DNA of 64,000 nucleotides from DASXTK01 sp036505485 (GTDB taxonomy: Bacteria; Actinomycetota; Acidimicrobiia; Acidimicrobiales; VFJN01). The notes under the pieces were generated by a model. The model saw nothing but the letters and a program-made list of their open reading frames with translations, ran no database searches and was not told the origin of the DNA. Position numbers and translations under genes: made by a program. Position 1 is the stretch's first letter. Each line of letters opens with the position of its first letter. This document shows, in pieces, positions 41,191-50,118 of this stretch. The DNA lies in contig DASXTK010000310.1 in NCBI GenBank assembly GCA_036505485.1, positions 16,139 through 80,138 of the forward strand. Direction: 5' to 3'.

Positions 41191-42657
41191 TCAGAGGCCA
41201 CCGCGCCGCCACGGTCCGGTGATGGCGCAGGTCATGCCGCTGCCCGCTTCGCTCCCGCCGAAGACGTTGACGAACAGGGTGGCGCCGTCGGAGCTGAAGC
41301 AGGCCCCGGCGAACTCGCTGTCGTTCAGGACGTTCACCGCGAACTCGAACGGCTCTCCGCCCGGGACGAGGCCGATGACCCGGTTGACGTTCTCGATCCC
41401 GGGAGCCAGCGGATGGGTGTCGGCATCGATGTCGGAGGCGTCGTCCTCGCAGGTGATGATCCCGCCCCGGGGGGTGATGGTCACGTTGTCGGGCGAGTCG
41501 AGCGCGCCAACCCCGGTGGATTCGTAGATCAGCTTGAGCTTGTCGCTGTTGGCCCGGTACTCCCAGATCTGGCCATAGCCCTCGGCGTAACCGTCGCTGT
41601 TGACATCACCGTTCTTGACGTCACCGCCACTGGTGGAGATGAACACGATCCGGTTGCCGGCGGCCCAGATGCCTTCGAGGCGGTTGAACCCGGCGCCCCC
41701 GGCCGTGTGGCCCTGGGTGAAGCAACTGTTGGCGCCTACGGCTCCGAAGTCGATGACCGGGTCGGGGTCCACGTTGTCGACCGGCACCCAGGTGACGCGT
41801 AGCTTCTCGCCGACGGTGCGGCCCTCACGCAGGTCGACGCCAGGTTGTCCCTCGATGCCGAGCATCTCCAATGCACCACCGGCGGACAGGTCACGAGGAT
41901 CGTTCGGGACGTACCGGTACAACCCCGACGGGCGGCCGGAGCCGGCATCTTCGGTCTGGTACACGATCCCTCGCAGGTCGACCGCGCAGGCCTCATGGGA
42001 GAAGCGGCCCATGCCGGTGATCGGCACCGCCGGCACCGTCGCGGTCGCGTCCCCAGGAAGGAGGAAGGCATAGCCGTGCTTCTGCTCCCATCCCTGCGCC
42101 GGGCCGGCGATGGTCTCCTCACAGGTGATCCACCCCGAATCGTGCTTGGCGATCCCGCCCGCGCAGTTCACGATCGTGCCGTTGATCCCCACGAACTCGT
42201 TGACCACGGTTCCGCTGCGGGTGTCGAAATCGATCACCGTGACCCCGCCGACCCCTTGGGCGTCGTACTTGGTCTCGGCCGGACCGCCCACCGCGCCGAT
42301 GCCCTCGGGTGTTCCCGGTCCGGTACGGACCTCCTGGTTCCGGGTCAACCGGGCCACCTTGCGCCAGCGGGTCGGCAACGCCGCCGTCCCGTCGTGGTTC
42401 TGGGCGTGCACGCCCCCCGACATCAACGGGGCACCGGTCGCGCCGAAGGTCACGTAGGTGAATCCATCGGGCAGGGCCAGGACCGGCACGCCACCATTGG
42501 CCGGCGCCAGCGGCGCCAACGGCCCATAGTTCCCTCGCCCGTGGCCACCCATCGCGCCGGCGGCCGCCACGTCCAACACCCCGGTCGCCTTACCGACCAC
42601 GGCCAGGCCGAAGCCGGCGGCCGAACGGGTCAACAACTCACGACGAGTCACACTCAC
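41191..42657 (-). CDS. PhoX/DUF839-type phosphatase, Tat-exported
   Basis: Secreted phosphatase-like protein of the PhoX (DUF839) family, using calcium and iron in characterised members. The 488-residue protein starts with a Tat-type signal (VTRRELLTRSAAGFGLAV). Family features include TRNQEVRTGPG, WITCEETIAGP, RFSHEACAVD and GIITCEDDAS. The GTG at 42657 is preceded by a good RBS (GGGGAGGA). It is near the pst locus, which fits phosphate scavenging, although no shared operator was seen. Confidence 0.85.
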   Translation of the reverse strand: MSVTRRELLTRSAAGFGLAVVGKATGVLDVAAAGAMGGHGRGNYGPLAPLAPANGGVPVLALPDGFTYVTFGATGAPLMSGGVHAQNHDGTAALPTRWRKVARLTRNQEVRTGPGTPEGIGAVGGPAETKYDAQGVGGVTVIDFDTRSGTVVNEFVGINGTIVNCAGGIAKHDSGWITCEETIAGPAQGWEQKHGYAFLLPGDATATVPAVPITGMGRFSHEACAVDLRGIVYQTEDAGSGRPSGLYRYVPNDPRDLSAGGALEMLGIEGQPGVDLREGRTVGEKLRVTWVPVDNVDPDPVIDFGAVGANSCFTQGHTAGGAGFNRLEGIWAAGNRIVFISTSGGDVKNGDVNSDGYAEGYGQIWEYRANSDKLKLIYESTGVGALDSPDNVTITPRGGIITCEDDASDIDADTHPLAPGIENVNRVIGLVPGGEPFEFAVNVLNDSEFAGACFSSDGATLFVNVFGGSEAGSGMTCAITGPWRRGGL

Positions 42658-42770
42658 GACAACGTCCTCCCCTTTGTGGACATCAAGCAATGTTGAGTCC
42701 ACACCTCGGAGAGAACAGGCGCATAGCCCCTGCACAACGGTGCGGTGAACACTGTGCCAACATCACCGCC

Positions 42771-42995
42771 GTGGCGGCGCGGACGAACGTGGGGCGGCTG
42801 CCGCAGGGTCGCTACTGGGTTGGGTTCTCGGGATTCTTCACCGCCGTGTTCGGCGTGATGTTCCTGTTCGGGGCCATCAGGCAGGGACCCAACGACGAGC
42901 CCGGCGAAATCGCCGCCGCGATCGAGTCCCTAGCCGCCACCCACAACATCCCCGCCGACCTCGACCCCGAACCCCTCCGCTGCCGCTGGTTCTAG
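42771..42995 (+). CDS. Small single-pass membrane protein, unknown
   Basis: Not recognised. A 74-residue product with one transmembrane helix (about 17-36, WVGFSGFFTAVFGVMFLFGA) and a soluble tail with acidic and proline residues. The GTG at 42771 is preferred; an in-frame ATG at 42690 would add 27 residues with no hydrophobic start. It is followed by a strong hairpin. Confidence 0.5.
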   Translation: MAARTNVGRLPQGRYWVGFSGFFTAVFGVMFLFGAIRQGPNDEPGEIAAAIESLAATHNIPADLDPEPLRCRWF

Positions 42996-43005
42996 GCGGC
43001 GGCGG

Positions 43006-43056
43006 GACTCTTTGAACGGAAATGGTTGGCTACCAACCATTTCCGTTCAAAGAGTC
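43006..43056. terminator. Perfect 24-bp hairpin between convergent genes
   Basis: GACTCTTTGAACGGAAATGG begins the left arm; the right arm is its exact complement around CTA. It lies 11 bases after the small membrane-protein gene and upstream of the convergent phenylalanine hydroxylase end. Bidirectional termination is plausible; no T-tract follows. Confidence 0.6.
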
Positions 43057-43176
43057 CGGGTCCAAGCATCACGACGTCTCGTCCCCGCCCATGCCAGCCC
43101 CAAGGGGCTGGCCTACGAGCCTCGCTGCCGCCGACGGGACACCGCCGGACGTGAGGAGCGGAGCCGTTCTGGGGGA

Positions 43177-44007
43177 CTAGCGGCCGATGGAGTCGAAGAA
43201 GGCGGTCAGGTCTTCTTCCATGCGGTTGAAGGAGGCGGCGGCGAAGAGGATGGGCTGGTAGCGGGTGATGTCGTAGTCGAGGGTGCCCATCTGTTCGATG
43301 TCCCAGGGGCGGATCTCGGCCCGGCGGAACACGTCGATCTCGCCGTAGGAGGACAACAGCCCGGCGCCATACGCCTTCAGCTCGCCGTCCTCGTGCACCA
43401 CCCCGAACTCCAACGTGAACCAGAACACCTTGGAGAAGAACTGCATCTCGGAGTCGTCGACCGCCCGGACCGACGCATGGCCAGCCGCCTCGTAGAGGTC
43501 GGCCAGGTCCCGGTTGGCCAGCATGTTGGCGTGGCCGATTATCTCGTGCACCACGTCGGGCTCGGGGGTGTAGAAGGGCACCGAGTGGTGGCGGATGTAC
43601 TGCGTGGAGAGAAACGTCCGTCGAGCCAGCGCTCCGTAGAACACCCGGGTCGGGACCAGCCCGGGCACCGGTTCGATGTGGAACCCGCTCAGGGCGTGCA
43701 CCCGCTCGTCGACCTCCCGGAGCTGGGGCACCCGCTCGGACGGCAGGGTCAACGCCTCCGCGCCTTCGAGATAGGCGCGGCAGGCGTAGGTCTGATGCTT
43801 GGCCGCCAGCTCGCTGGAGACCACACGCCAGACGTCATCTTCCTCCGGCGTGTAGTGGACGTCAGGGATCGGGTCGCCGCTGCGGTAGGCCGCGCCGACC
43901 TCGGATATGGCACCGCGTCGGGCCCGGTAGTCCGGGTCCGAAACCCCCGGATGGTCGTCGGGCAACTCGACTGGTCGCCCGACGGCATACGGGGTCGGCG
44001 ACTTCAA
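43177..44007 (-). CDS. phhA: Phenylalanine 4-hydroxylase family (pterin-dependent)
   Basis: Tetrahydropterin- and iron-dependent hydroxylase predicted to convert phenylalanine to tyrosine. The 276-residue protein has the iron-binding facial triad His154 and His159 (PDVVHEIIGHANM) and Glu200 (WFTLEFGVV), with the conserved pocket region (RTFLSTQYIRHHS; YTPEPDVVH). The TTG start overlaps the stop of a tiny upstream ORF (TTGA). Substrate specificity between Phe and Trp is not certain. The fused E1 gene further upstream suggests amino-acid catabolism. Confidence 0.88.
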   Translation of the reverse strand: MKSPTPYAVGRPVELPDDHPGVSDPDYRARRGAISEVGAAYRSGDPIPDVHYTPEEDDVWRVVSSELAAKHQTYACRAYLEGAEALTLPSERVPQLREVDERVHALSGFHIEPVPGLVPTRVFYGALARRTFLSTQYIRHHSVPFYTPEPDVVHEIIGHANMLANRDLADLYEAAGHASVRAVDDSEMQFFSKVFWFTLEFGVVHEDGELKAYGAGLLSSYGEIDVFRRAEIRPWDIEQMGTLDYDITRYQPILFAAASFNRMEEDLTAFFDSIGR

Positions 44008-44129
44008 CGCTCTTCGACCATGTCCCGCATGGTCGACATGTCGTCGAGGTCACCCAGTCGACCGACCAGTCCGGCCAGGACGACGATCACTGCCATCACA
44101 ATCAGGCTGAAAACCACAATCTCGATCAA
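44004..44129 (-). CDS. 41-residue membrane microprotein upstream of phenylalanine hydroxylase
   Basis: A short ORF starting with TTG at 44129, behind an RBS-like AGAGGTG, and ending in TGA that overlaps the hydroxylase TTG. It encodes a single transmembrane helix (IEIVVFSLIVMAVIVVLAGL) and a charged tail (DDMSTMRDMVEER). The overlap suggests translational coupling. Function unknown; the protein is too short for family assignment. Confidence 0.55.
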   Translation of the reverse strand: MIEIVVFSLIVMAVIVVLAGLVGRLGDLDDMSTMRDMVEER

Positions 44130-44444
44130 GGGGGCACCTCTTTCGCTCGGCCAGCGCCCGCATACGGCCCGGCTGTGGGAGGGGGATTCCCGACAACGAC
44201 CTAGGGGGAAAGGCCGCTCTCAAAGAGGTAAGACGCTGGAAGGCGTCGATTCGTTCCCCGAACCCGCTCCGGTCCGCCGCTAGACGCTGGTTTTCACGCT
44301 CTTCGCCACGGTGTCGTCGTCCGGATGCCCCATTGAACCCGGATCGTTCACCGTTACCCCCGCCGTCAATCCTCTACCCCTGGATCCTTGACCCAAACCG
44401 CGCGTTCCGATGATGTTCTGTCCCGGAAGCGGGATCGACGGCGG
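44130..44444. other. Intergenic region without clear features
   Basis: A 315-bp gap between the microprotein start and the end of the fused E1 gene. It should contain the promoter of the hydroxylase operon. I see no strong palindrome, RNA gene or ORF with coding bias. Confidence 0.5.
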
Positions 44445-46580
44445 TCAGCCGCCGAGGACGCGTTGGGCCCCGGCGACGATGTCGTCGATCTGGGGCAGGA
44501 TGGCCCATTCGAGCGAGGGCTCGTAGGCCACATGGCAGTCCTGGGCCGCGACCCGCCCTACCGGTGCGTCGAGATCCCAGAACAGCTCGTCGGCGATCCA
44601 GGCCACGATCTCGGCCCCGAACCCGCTGCGCTGCACGTCCTCGTGGACCACCAGCACCCGCGATGTCGACCGCACCGACTCGGCCACGATCTCCTGGTCC
44701 CACGGAACCAGGCTGCGCAGGTCGATGACGTCCACCGACACCCCGTCGTGGGACAGCCGCTCAGCCGCCTGCAACGACTTGTGGACGGTCGCCCCCCACG
44801 TGACGATGGTCAGGTCGGGTCCCCGGGCCGCGTAGCGCCCCTTGCCGAAGGGCAGCACGAAGTCCGGCGGCGGGTACAAGCCCTTGGTGTAGGGCTGGCG
44901 CAGCAGGTGCTTGTGCTCGAAGAACAGCACCGGATCCTCATAGGCGAAGGCGGCCCGCAACAGCCCCACCGCATCGATGGCCCGGGACGGGAAGGCGATC
45001 AGCAGGCCGGGGATGTGGGCGAAGATGGACTCGCCGCACTGGCTGTGCCAGATCGCTCCGCCGGTGAGGTAGCCGCCGATCGGCACCCGGATGACGGTCG
45101 GGCAGCTCCACGAGCCGTTGGAACGCCACCGGATGGTGGCCGCCTCGCTCTTGACCTGCTGCATGGCCGGATAGATGTAATCCATGAACTGGATCTCCGG
45201 TGAGGGCCGGAGACCCCGCAGCGCCTGGCCCACCGCCCGGCCGATGATGTTCGACTCGGACAGCGGGGTGTTGTAGCAGCGAGCCCGGCCGTAGGCCCGT
45301 TGCAGACCGTGGGTGGTCCCGAACACGCCGCCCTTGCCCTCGACGTCGGCCAGGACCGCCTCTCGGGCGTCGGCCACGTCCTCGCCGAAGACCCGGATGC
45401 GCTCGTCGGCCCCCATGACCTCGTGCAGCCCACGGCGGATGGCTTCGCCAAACGCCACCTCATCGCCCTTCCTGGCCTCGTCACCGGCCGGCGGTTCCCC
45501 GGGATCGGGCAGGTCAGGCAGGGCGACCACGTGGTCCAGGACGGTCTTGGGGTCGGGTCGCCGGGCCGCCAACGCCTCTTTGGCCGCCTCGGCCACGAGC
45601 CGATGGGCCTCCTCGCGGATGGCCACGGCCTCGTCGGGGGTGATCACCCCCCGCTCCACCAGGGTGCGCTCCATCCCGTCGATGGGATCGTGCTCCAGCT
45701 CGGACTCGATCTCCTGGGGCAGGCGGTACTTGCTCTGCGTATCGGCGGCCGAGTGCGAGTAGGGCCGAGTGACCCGGGCGTGGATCAGCGCCGGTCCCAC
45801 CCCGGCCCGGACATGGGATATGACCTCGGGCGCCATGTCCCGCACCGCGAAGTAGTCGGTTCCGTCCACGGTGGCGACCAGCAGCCCGGCGAACCCGGCG
45901 ACCAGCTCGTTGACCGGAGCCGGTGCCTGCTCCGACGCGGGAACGGAGATGGCGTAGCCGTTGTCGGCCACGATGTAGAGGACCGGGAGGTGCTCGGTGC
46001 AGGCGGTGTTGAGGCTCTCCCAGAACTCGCCCTCCGAGCAGGCGCCCTCGCCCAGGCTGACGTAGGTGAGCTCGTCGCCGTGGGCCGGCATGTCCAGCTC
46101 GGGGCGGCGCACGATGTAGCGACCGGCCTCGGCGCAACCCACCGCGGGGATGCACTGGCTGCCCGTGGGGCTGGACTGCGTCACGACGTTGAACGGCCGG
46201 TAGCCCCAGTGCGCCGGCATCTGGCGGCCCCCGGATGCCGGGTCGTCGGCCGATCCGACCGCCTGGAGCAGGAGCTGGGTAGCCGACATGCCCAGGCCCA
46301 GCATCAGCGCCGAGTCGCGGTAGTACGGGAAGAACCAGTCGTATCCCGGTCGTAGCTCGTGGGCCAAGGCGAGGTAGAGGGCCTCGTGGCCGGCTCCGGA
46401 GATCTGGAAGAACACCCGGCTCTGCTTCTGCAGGGCGATCTCACGGTCGTCTATCGCCCGGGAGATGCAGGCCAACAGCAGGTCACGGCGCAGCTCGTCG
46501 GTGGGATAGGACCGCCGGCGCCGTTCCTTGTCGCGCCGCTTGGTCTTGCTGGAGGTTGAGGATTTGGTCGTCGCACTCAT
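44445..46580 (-). CDS. Fused E1 alpha-beta 2-oxoacid dehydrogenase (branched-chain type)
   Basis: Thiamine-diphosphate-dependent E1 of a branched-chain 2-oxoacid dehydrogenase-like complex, fused in one 711-residue chain. The alpha half (about 30-345) has the ThDP motif GDELTYVSLGEGACSEG, ending in DNGYAIS, and a phosphorylation-loop-like segment (SHSAADTQSKYR). The beta half (about 375-711) has RVFGEDVADAREAV, NTPLSESNIIGRAVGQALRG and VVHEDVQRSGFGAEI. The ATG has a good RBS (AGGAGGTG). No E2 or E3 genes are in the window. The actual oxoacid is inferred. Confidence 0.9.
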   Translation of the reverse strand: MSATTKSSTSSKTKRRDKERRRRSYPTDELRRDLLLACISRAIDDREIALQKQSRVFFQISGAGHEALYLALAHELRPGYDWFFPYYRDSALMLGLGMSATQLLLQAVGSADDPASGGRQMPAHWGYRPFNVVTQSSPTGSQCIPAVGCAEAGRYIVRRPELDMPAHGDELTYVSLGEGACSEGEFWESLNTACTEHLPVLYIVADNGYAISVPASEQAPAPVNELVAGFAGLLVATVDGTDYFAVRDMAPEVISHVRAGVGPALIHARVTRPYSHSAADTQSKYRLPQEIESELEHDPIDGMERTLVERGVITPDEAVAIREEAHRLVAEAAKEALAARRPDPKTVLDHVVALPDLPDPGEPPAGDEARKGDEVAFGEAIRRGLHEVMGADERIRVFGEDVADAREAVLADVEGKGGVFGTTHGLQRAYGRARCYNTPLSESNIIGRAVGQALRGLRPSPEIQFMDYIYPAMQQVKSEAATIRWRSNGSWSCPTVIRVPIGGYLTGGAIWHSQCGESIFAHIPGLLIAFPSRAIDAVGLLRAAFAYEDPVLFFEHKHLLRQPYTKGLYPPPDFVLPFGKGRYAARGPDLTIVTWGATVHKSLQAAERLSHDGVSVDVIDLRSLVPWDQEIVAESVRSTSRVLVVHEDVQRSGFGAEIVAWIADELFWDLDAPVGRVAAQDCHVAYEPSLEWAILPQIDDIVAGAQRVLGG

Positions 46581-46704
46581 GTCATCGCACCTCCTCGGCC
46601 TCCGGCGAGGCTTCGCCGCCTACTGGTCCCTCAAAGCCGTGCACTCCTGTGTACCCGGTTTCGACCTACTTCCGCTGACCAACCCCTCCAGGCGGGTGAT
46701 GCTG

Positions 46705-48174
46705 TCATCTGCAGCGGCCGCCCGGGGTGATGCGAACGGTGACCTGGGCGGCGCCGGCTCTGTTCCGCAGGGTGAGCCGGGTCGAGCACGGAGCCGACGA
46801 GACCTTGGCCCCGGTGACCTCGACGGTGTAGCCGTGCCGGTACTGCAGGTTGGGGATCGAAACGACGGTGTCCAGGGTCCTGGGGTAGGTCTGGCCGCTC
46901 GGTCCGACCGTGTCGTAGGCGAGGTCGTAGATGCGGGTCGCCGGGTCGAAGTGGGCCGAGGTGGGCGTTCCGGTGGTGGCGGCGGGATACGGCGTGTTCA
47001 GCGCCTGGAGCACCGCTACGTCGCGGACGGTCGCCAGGCTGGCCGGCAGCTCGCGCTCGCTCACCAGTTCCTCCCGATAGGCCCAGAACTGCCAGCTGAC
47101 CAGGGCGTCGTCCACCTGGCCGGTGAGCCGCTGCAGGGTCGGCACGTCCATGGTGGCGCCGAACTCGGTCTCGATGAGCGGCCGGTCGTCACGCTCGGCC
47201 GCGGCGACGGCGTTGTCGACCACGCCTTGCTCCCCGCCGACGTCGACGGCATAGGAGTGGAACGACAAGATGTCGTCGCTGTCCGCTCCCGGCAGCGTCG
47301 TTCCCACCATGCCGAAGTTGAACAGGACGAAGGGCTCGACGTAGACGCCCTGGGTCTGGGTGATCTCCCGCACCGCGGCGGTGGCCTTCTGGTGGAACGG
47401 AACCAGTCGCTCCTGCTCCAGGGCGGCGCACTCCTCGGCCGGACCGAACACGCACGGCTGCCAGGTGGCGCCGGGCCACGGTTCGTTCATCAGCTCGTAG
47501 CCCATGACATAGGGGTCGTCAGCGAACCGCTCGGCCACGGCGCGCAGTCCGTCGATGTAGTGGTCCTGGATCCCGATGCCATCGGGGCCGGCTCGGTTGG
47601 ACCAGAAGCTCTCGAAGGCCCGCTGCATGGCCGGGTTCTGGACGTAATACAGAGGGAACACAGCATCGGGCGGGTTGGGCAGGCCGTCGTCGATGCCCAT
47701 CCAGTCGGGCAGGCCGTTGCCGTTGTACTTGGGGGCGAAGCCGTCCTGGTGGAAGTCCAGCAGCACGAAGATGCGCCGACGGGCGAGGTCCCTTACCGAG
47801 GTGGCGATGTTCTCGATGTACTGGTAGTCGATCTGGCCCGGTTCCGGCATCAGTCCCAGGAAGTTGATGCCCAGGCGAACGGTGTTGAAGCCCTTGCCGG
47901 CCAGGAACTTGGCGTCGTCGGGGCCGAAAGCGTCGGCCGCGGGGTAGTAGGGCGCCGACTTGAACACCTCGTTCACGCCGTGGAGGAGGACCACCCGTCC
48001 CGTGGCGTCGGTGAACCAGCGTCCGTCGTTCGACAGAGGTGCGACCGGACCCAGCTCCGGTCGCTCGTCGTGCCTCGGCGCCGCCGGACCCTCAGTCGAT
48101 CCCCCGAACCCCGCCGCCCCGATGATCAACGCCACGCAAACGCCGAACGCTGCAACCTTCTGCCCCAACTTCAC
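46705..48174 (-). CDS. GH5 endoglycoceramidase-like glycosidase
   Basis: Secreted glycoside hydrolase of family 5, closest in motifs to endoglycoceramidases that release glycans from ceramide. A signal peptide (about 1-25) precedes the barrel. Key segments are VVLLHGVNEVFKSAPYYP, FVLLDFHQDGF, the acid/base glutamate in YELMNEPWPG and the nucleophile glutamate in LIETEFGATMD. A C-terminal beta-sandwich (about 400-489) follows. The GTG at 48174 begins the signal peptide. Substrate is inferred from motifs; other GH5 activities are possible. Confidence 0.85.
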   Translation of the reverse strand: MKLGQKVAAFGVCVALIIGAAGFGGSTEGPAAPRHDERPELGPVAPLSNDGRWFTDATGRVVLLHGVNEVFKSAPYYPAADAFGPDDAKFLAGKGFNTVRLGINFLGLMPEPGQIDYQYIENIATSVRDLARRRIFVLLDFHQDGFAPKYNGNGLPDWMGIDDGLPNPPDAVFPLYYVQNPAMQRAFESFWSNRAGPDGIGIQDHYIDGLRAVAERFADDPYVMGYELMNEPWPGATWQPCVFGPAEECAALEQERLVPFHQKATAAVREITQTQGVYVEPFVLFNFGMVGTTLPGADSDDILSFHSYAVDVGGEQGVVDNAVAAAERDDRPLIETEFGATMDVPTLQRLTGQVDDALVSWQFWAYREELVSERELPASLATVRDVAVLQALNTPYPAATTGTPTSAHFDPATRIYDLAYDTVGPSGQTYPRTLDTVVSIPNLQYRHGYTVEVTGAKVSSAPCSTRLTLRNRAGAAQVTVRITPGGRCR

Positions 48175-48260
48175 CGTGATCCCCCACGTCGTCGGCCTAG
48201 TTACCGCCCGGCAACCTAGCGGCCGAGCGCTCACGCGTTCAGCCGCCCCGACCCGACCGC

Positions 48261-48899
48261 CTAGCTCGCGTCGAGGGTCCGCCGAACCAGCTCGGCACGC
48301 AACTTTGCGTAGAACTCGGTCATCTCAGCAAAGGTCGCGTCGTCCACCTCGAATCGATCCCGGTCGAGCCGAACCATCTGCCCGAGAGATTCCGCAAAGA
48401 AGTAGGGGCTGAAACCTTCGTCCTTCTCAGGTGCCCAGCGGAGCAGATTCTCGATCCCGTGCATCTGGGCGAGAAAGAACACATCGACGAAGTCCCGGGG
48501 AGCTGCCCGGCCAAACAGAGCCAGGAGCTTGTCCACCGCAAGCTCCTGGGCAGATCGAGCGGGACCTATGGCCGTCATCACCGAGTCCCGCCACTGGTAG
48601 TCGTAGGCAACATCGACATCGGAGCTATCCCCGTCATCTGCGACACGCAAGCGTACGAGCGTCGGGTGGCGAAATGCCTCCTCGCAGAAGAACCCTTCTT
48701 TCAGCAAGGCTGCGTGCAAAGCATCGGCTGCCGCGTGGATCGTCCGTCGTTCGACCCCAAAGAGATCGAGATCGTTGGTTGAGCGGTCGACAAGTCGCTG
48801 AACGATCAACGCTCCTCCGCCTGCGAGGGCAAATCCCTCGGCTTCGGGCAGGGCGAAGAACGTCCGCGCTATGCGCGCTTGGAGGGGAGTGAGACCCAT
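48261..48899 (-). CDS. AbiEii-like nucleotidyltransferase
   Basis: Nucleotidyltransferase-fold protein of the AbiEii/AbiGii toxin superfamily. The 212-residue protein has the active-site pattern LAGGGALIVQRLVDRSTNDLDLF (Gly-rich, then D-x-D) and a later metal-site region (DSSDVDVAYDYQW). It overlaps the upstream small gene by 31 bases. Such pairs often work as type IV-like toxin-antitoxin or phage-defence modules, but target and toxicity are not shown here. The ATG at 48899 is preferred; a longer upstream reading is possible. Confidence 0.8.
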   Translation of the reverse strand: MGLTPLQARIARTFFALPEAEGFALAGGGALIVQRLVDRSTNDLDLFGVERRTIHAAADALHAALLKEGFFCEEAFRHPTLVRLRVADDGDSSDVDVAYDYQWRDSVMTAIGPARSAQELAVDKLLALFGRAAPRDFVDVFFLAQMHGIENLLRWAPEKDEGFSPYFFAESLGQMVRLDRDRFEVDDATFAEMTEFYAKLRAELVRRTLDAS

Positions 48900-49153
48900 C
48901 GCCTCGTGACATGGACGCCACGGATTCGTTCGAAGTAGTCGGCCCATGCGGCCTCGACGTTCGCCGGAAGGAACAGCTGCTCCCAGATCTCGAGAAGCTC
49001 GTCTACGTCAACGAATTGGCGGATGTGCTTCACATCTCCCTGCTGCAACACGATCTCGTAGAACGCGTTGCGATCCGCCGCTTCGTCCAGGTCGAAGGGC
49101 CGGAGCGGATAGCTCCAGTGCACTTCGAGCGGCAGCTCCACGAGTCGGGTCAT
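48869..49153 (-). CDS. Small partner of the AbiEii-like protein (putative antitoxin)
   Basis: A 94-residue acidic protein (FDLDEAADRNAFYEIVLQQG; VDVDELLEIWEQLFLPANVE) encoded just upstream of, and overlapping, the nucleotidyltransferase gene. Similar short helical proteins accompany such nucleotidyltransferases and lack a clear HTH. The antitoxin role is inferred from gene order. It differs from classic AbiEi, which is longer and has a winged HTH. Confidence 0.6.
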   Translation of the reverse strand: MTRLVELPLEVHWSYPLRPFDLDEAADRNAFYEIVLQQGDVKHIRQFVDVDELLEIWEQLFLPANVEAAWADYFERIRGVHVTRRWVSLPSKRA

Positions 49154-49162
49154 GACGCCATG

Positions 49163-49666
49163 CTAGAAGCTGCACCGACAACCGCCCGGGAGCCCCGATA
49201 CCGCCTCCCTGAGACGAGATCGGATGTCGCCGGCGAGGGACTCGAGGTCCGATGGATCGAGCAATCGCTGTTCGTGACCGAACGCGCTGCCCCAGTGCGG
49301 GTCCGTGAACTCACGGTCGCGCCACCGCCTCGGCGATTCGAATCGTGGGATGACGTGGAGGTGCACCTGGGAGTCCAGGTTCATGAGGAAGGCGAAGTTG
49401 AACTGGTCCGGCTGGAACAGGGTTCCTAGCGCCGCAACCAGGCGACCAATCTCCTCGTGAAGCGCAGTCCACTCGGTCGGCTCGATATCGACCACTGCAG
49501 TGCACGCCCGGCGAAGGACGAGCATCGTCTTGCCCAGCAGGTCCTGGTTGCGATTCACAGCGAGCGTCCATAACGACCGCTCCTCGATCACGCTCTCCGG
49601 CATCAGCACAAGGCCCACCCTTCCATGATCACCGACGGGATGGAATAAACCCGCCTCTGGCAACAT
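49163..49666 (-). CDS. HIT-like protein
   Basis: Histidine-triad superfamily protein, probably a nucleotide hydrolase or transferase. The 167-residue product has the GKTMLVLRRA strand and the triad region SQVHLHVIPR, read as Q-x-H-x-H: Gln100 replaces the first His, while the catalytic His102 and the third His104 are kept. An alternative start 63 bases downstream removes a poorly conserved leader. It ends 9 bases before the AbiEii-like pair starts on the same strand. Substrate unknown. Confidence 0.72.
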   Translation of the reverse strand: MLPEAGLFHPVGDHGRVGLVLMPESVIEERSLWTLAVNRNQDLLGKTMLVLRRACTAVVDIEPTEWTALHEEIGRLVAALGTLFQPDQFNFAFLMNLDSQVHLHVIPRFESPRRWRDREFTDPHWGSAFGHEQRLLDPSDLESLAGDIRSRLREAVSGLPGGCRCSF

Positions 49667-49833
49667 GCGTCGGTGTGGGCGTGGGACGGTGAGTACGTCA
49701 TAGAGATTGTCGAGACCATCGCATGAGGACTGGATCTTCGCCCGGGCGTCCGCCTCACGCTCCTCGACGAACTACATACCGCGGCCTCCGAAGAGGGTCA
49801 ACTAGTCCTCAACTCCGCCCCGAGGTCGATCCG
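49667..49833. other. Non-coding stretch with possible gene remnant
   Basis: Short frames on the plus strand read like protein (VWAWDGEYVIEIVETIA, and later VRLTLLDELHTAASEEGQL) but are broken by stops and frame changes. They may be a decayed gene or chance coding bias. No RNA gene or palindrome is evident. Confidence 0.3.
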
Positions 49834-49944
49834 TTACCGCCACATCTCCTCCGACTCGAGTGCCTCGATGTCGACGCGGGTGGAGAGCATCGCTAGGTAG
49901 CGCCGCTGGCGATCGGCGGGGTCGCGTTCCGCGTCGTTTGGCAT
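49834..49944 (-). CDS. Possible 36-residue small protein downstream of icmF
   Basis: A short, strongly charged ORF (MPNDAERDPADRQRRYLAML, continuing to EALESEEMWR) on the icmF strand, 174 bases after its stop. An RBS-like AAGGACGGG lies upstream. No family is recognised, and at this length chance cannot be excluded. Confidence 0.3.
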   Translation of the reverse strand: MPNDAERDPADRQRRYLAMLSTRVDIEALESEEMWR

Positions 49945-50036
49945 CGCTACATCTTGGCCCGTCCTTCGAGCTGGTGGCCACGAGAGACGAGGCAAGATCG
50001 GCGGCGGCCGGAGGCCGATGCCATCTGGAGAAACGA

Positions 50037-50053
50037 GTCGGCCGGCGGCCGAC
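50037..50053. terminator. GC-rich hairpin after icmF
   Basis: GTCGGCC-GGC-GGCCGAC forms a 7-bp stem downstream of the icmF stop. Further GC palindromes (TCGGGCCCGA) lie nearby. No T-tract is present. Confidence 0.35.
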
Positions 50054-50118
50054 ACCCATTTCTCTAGGCCTCAGGCCGGGCCCGGGGGGAGTCGGGCCCG
50101 ACCCAGCTTTGCTGTCGA

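Noticed and set aside
49667..49833. STAS-domain gene fragment
   Set aside because: Only short stretches look protein-like and they are in different frames, too weak to name a family.
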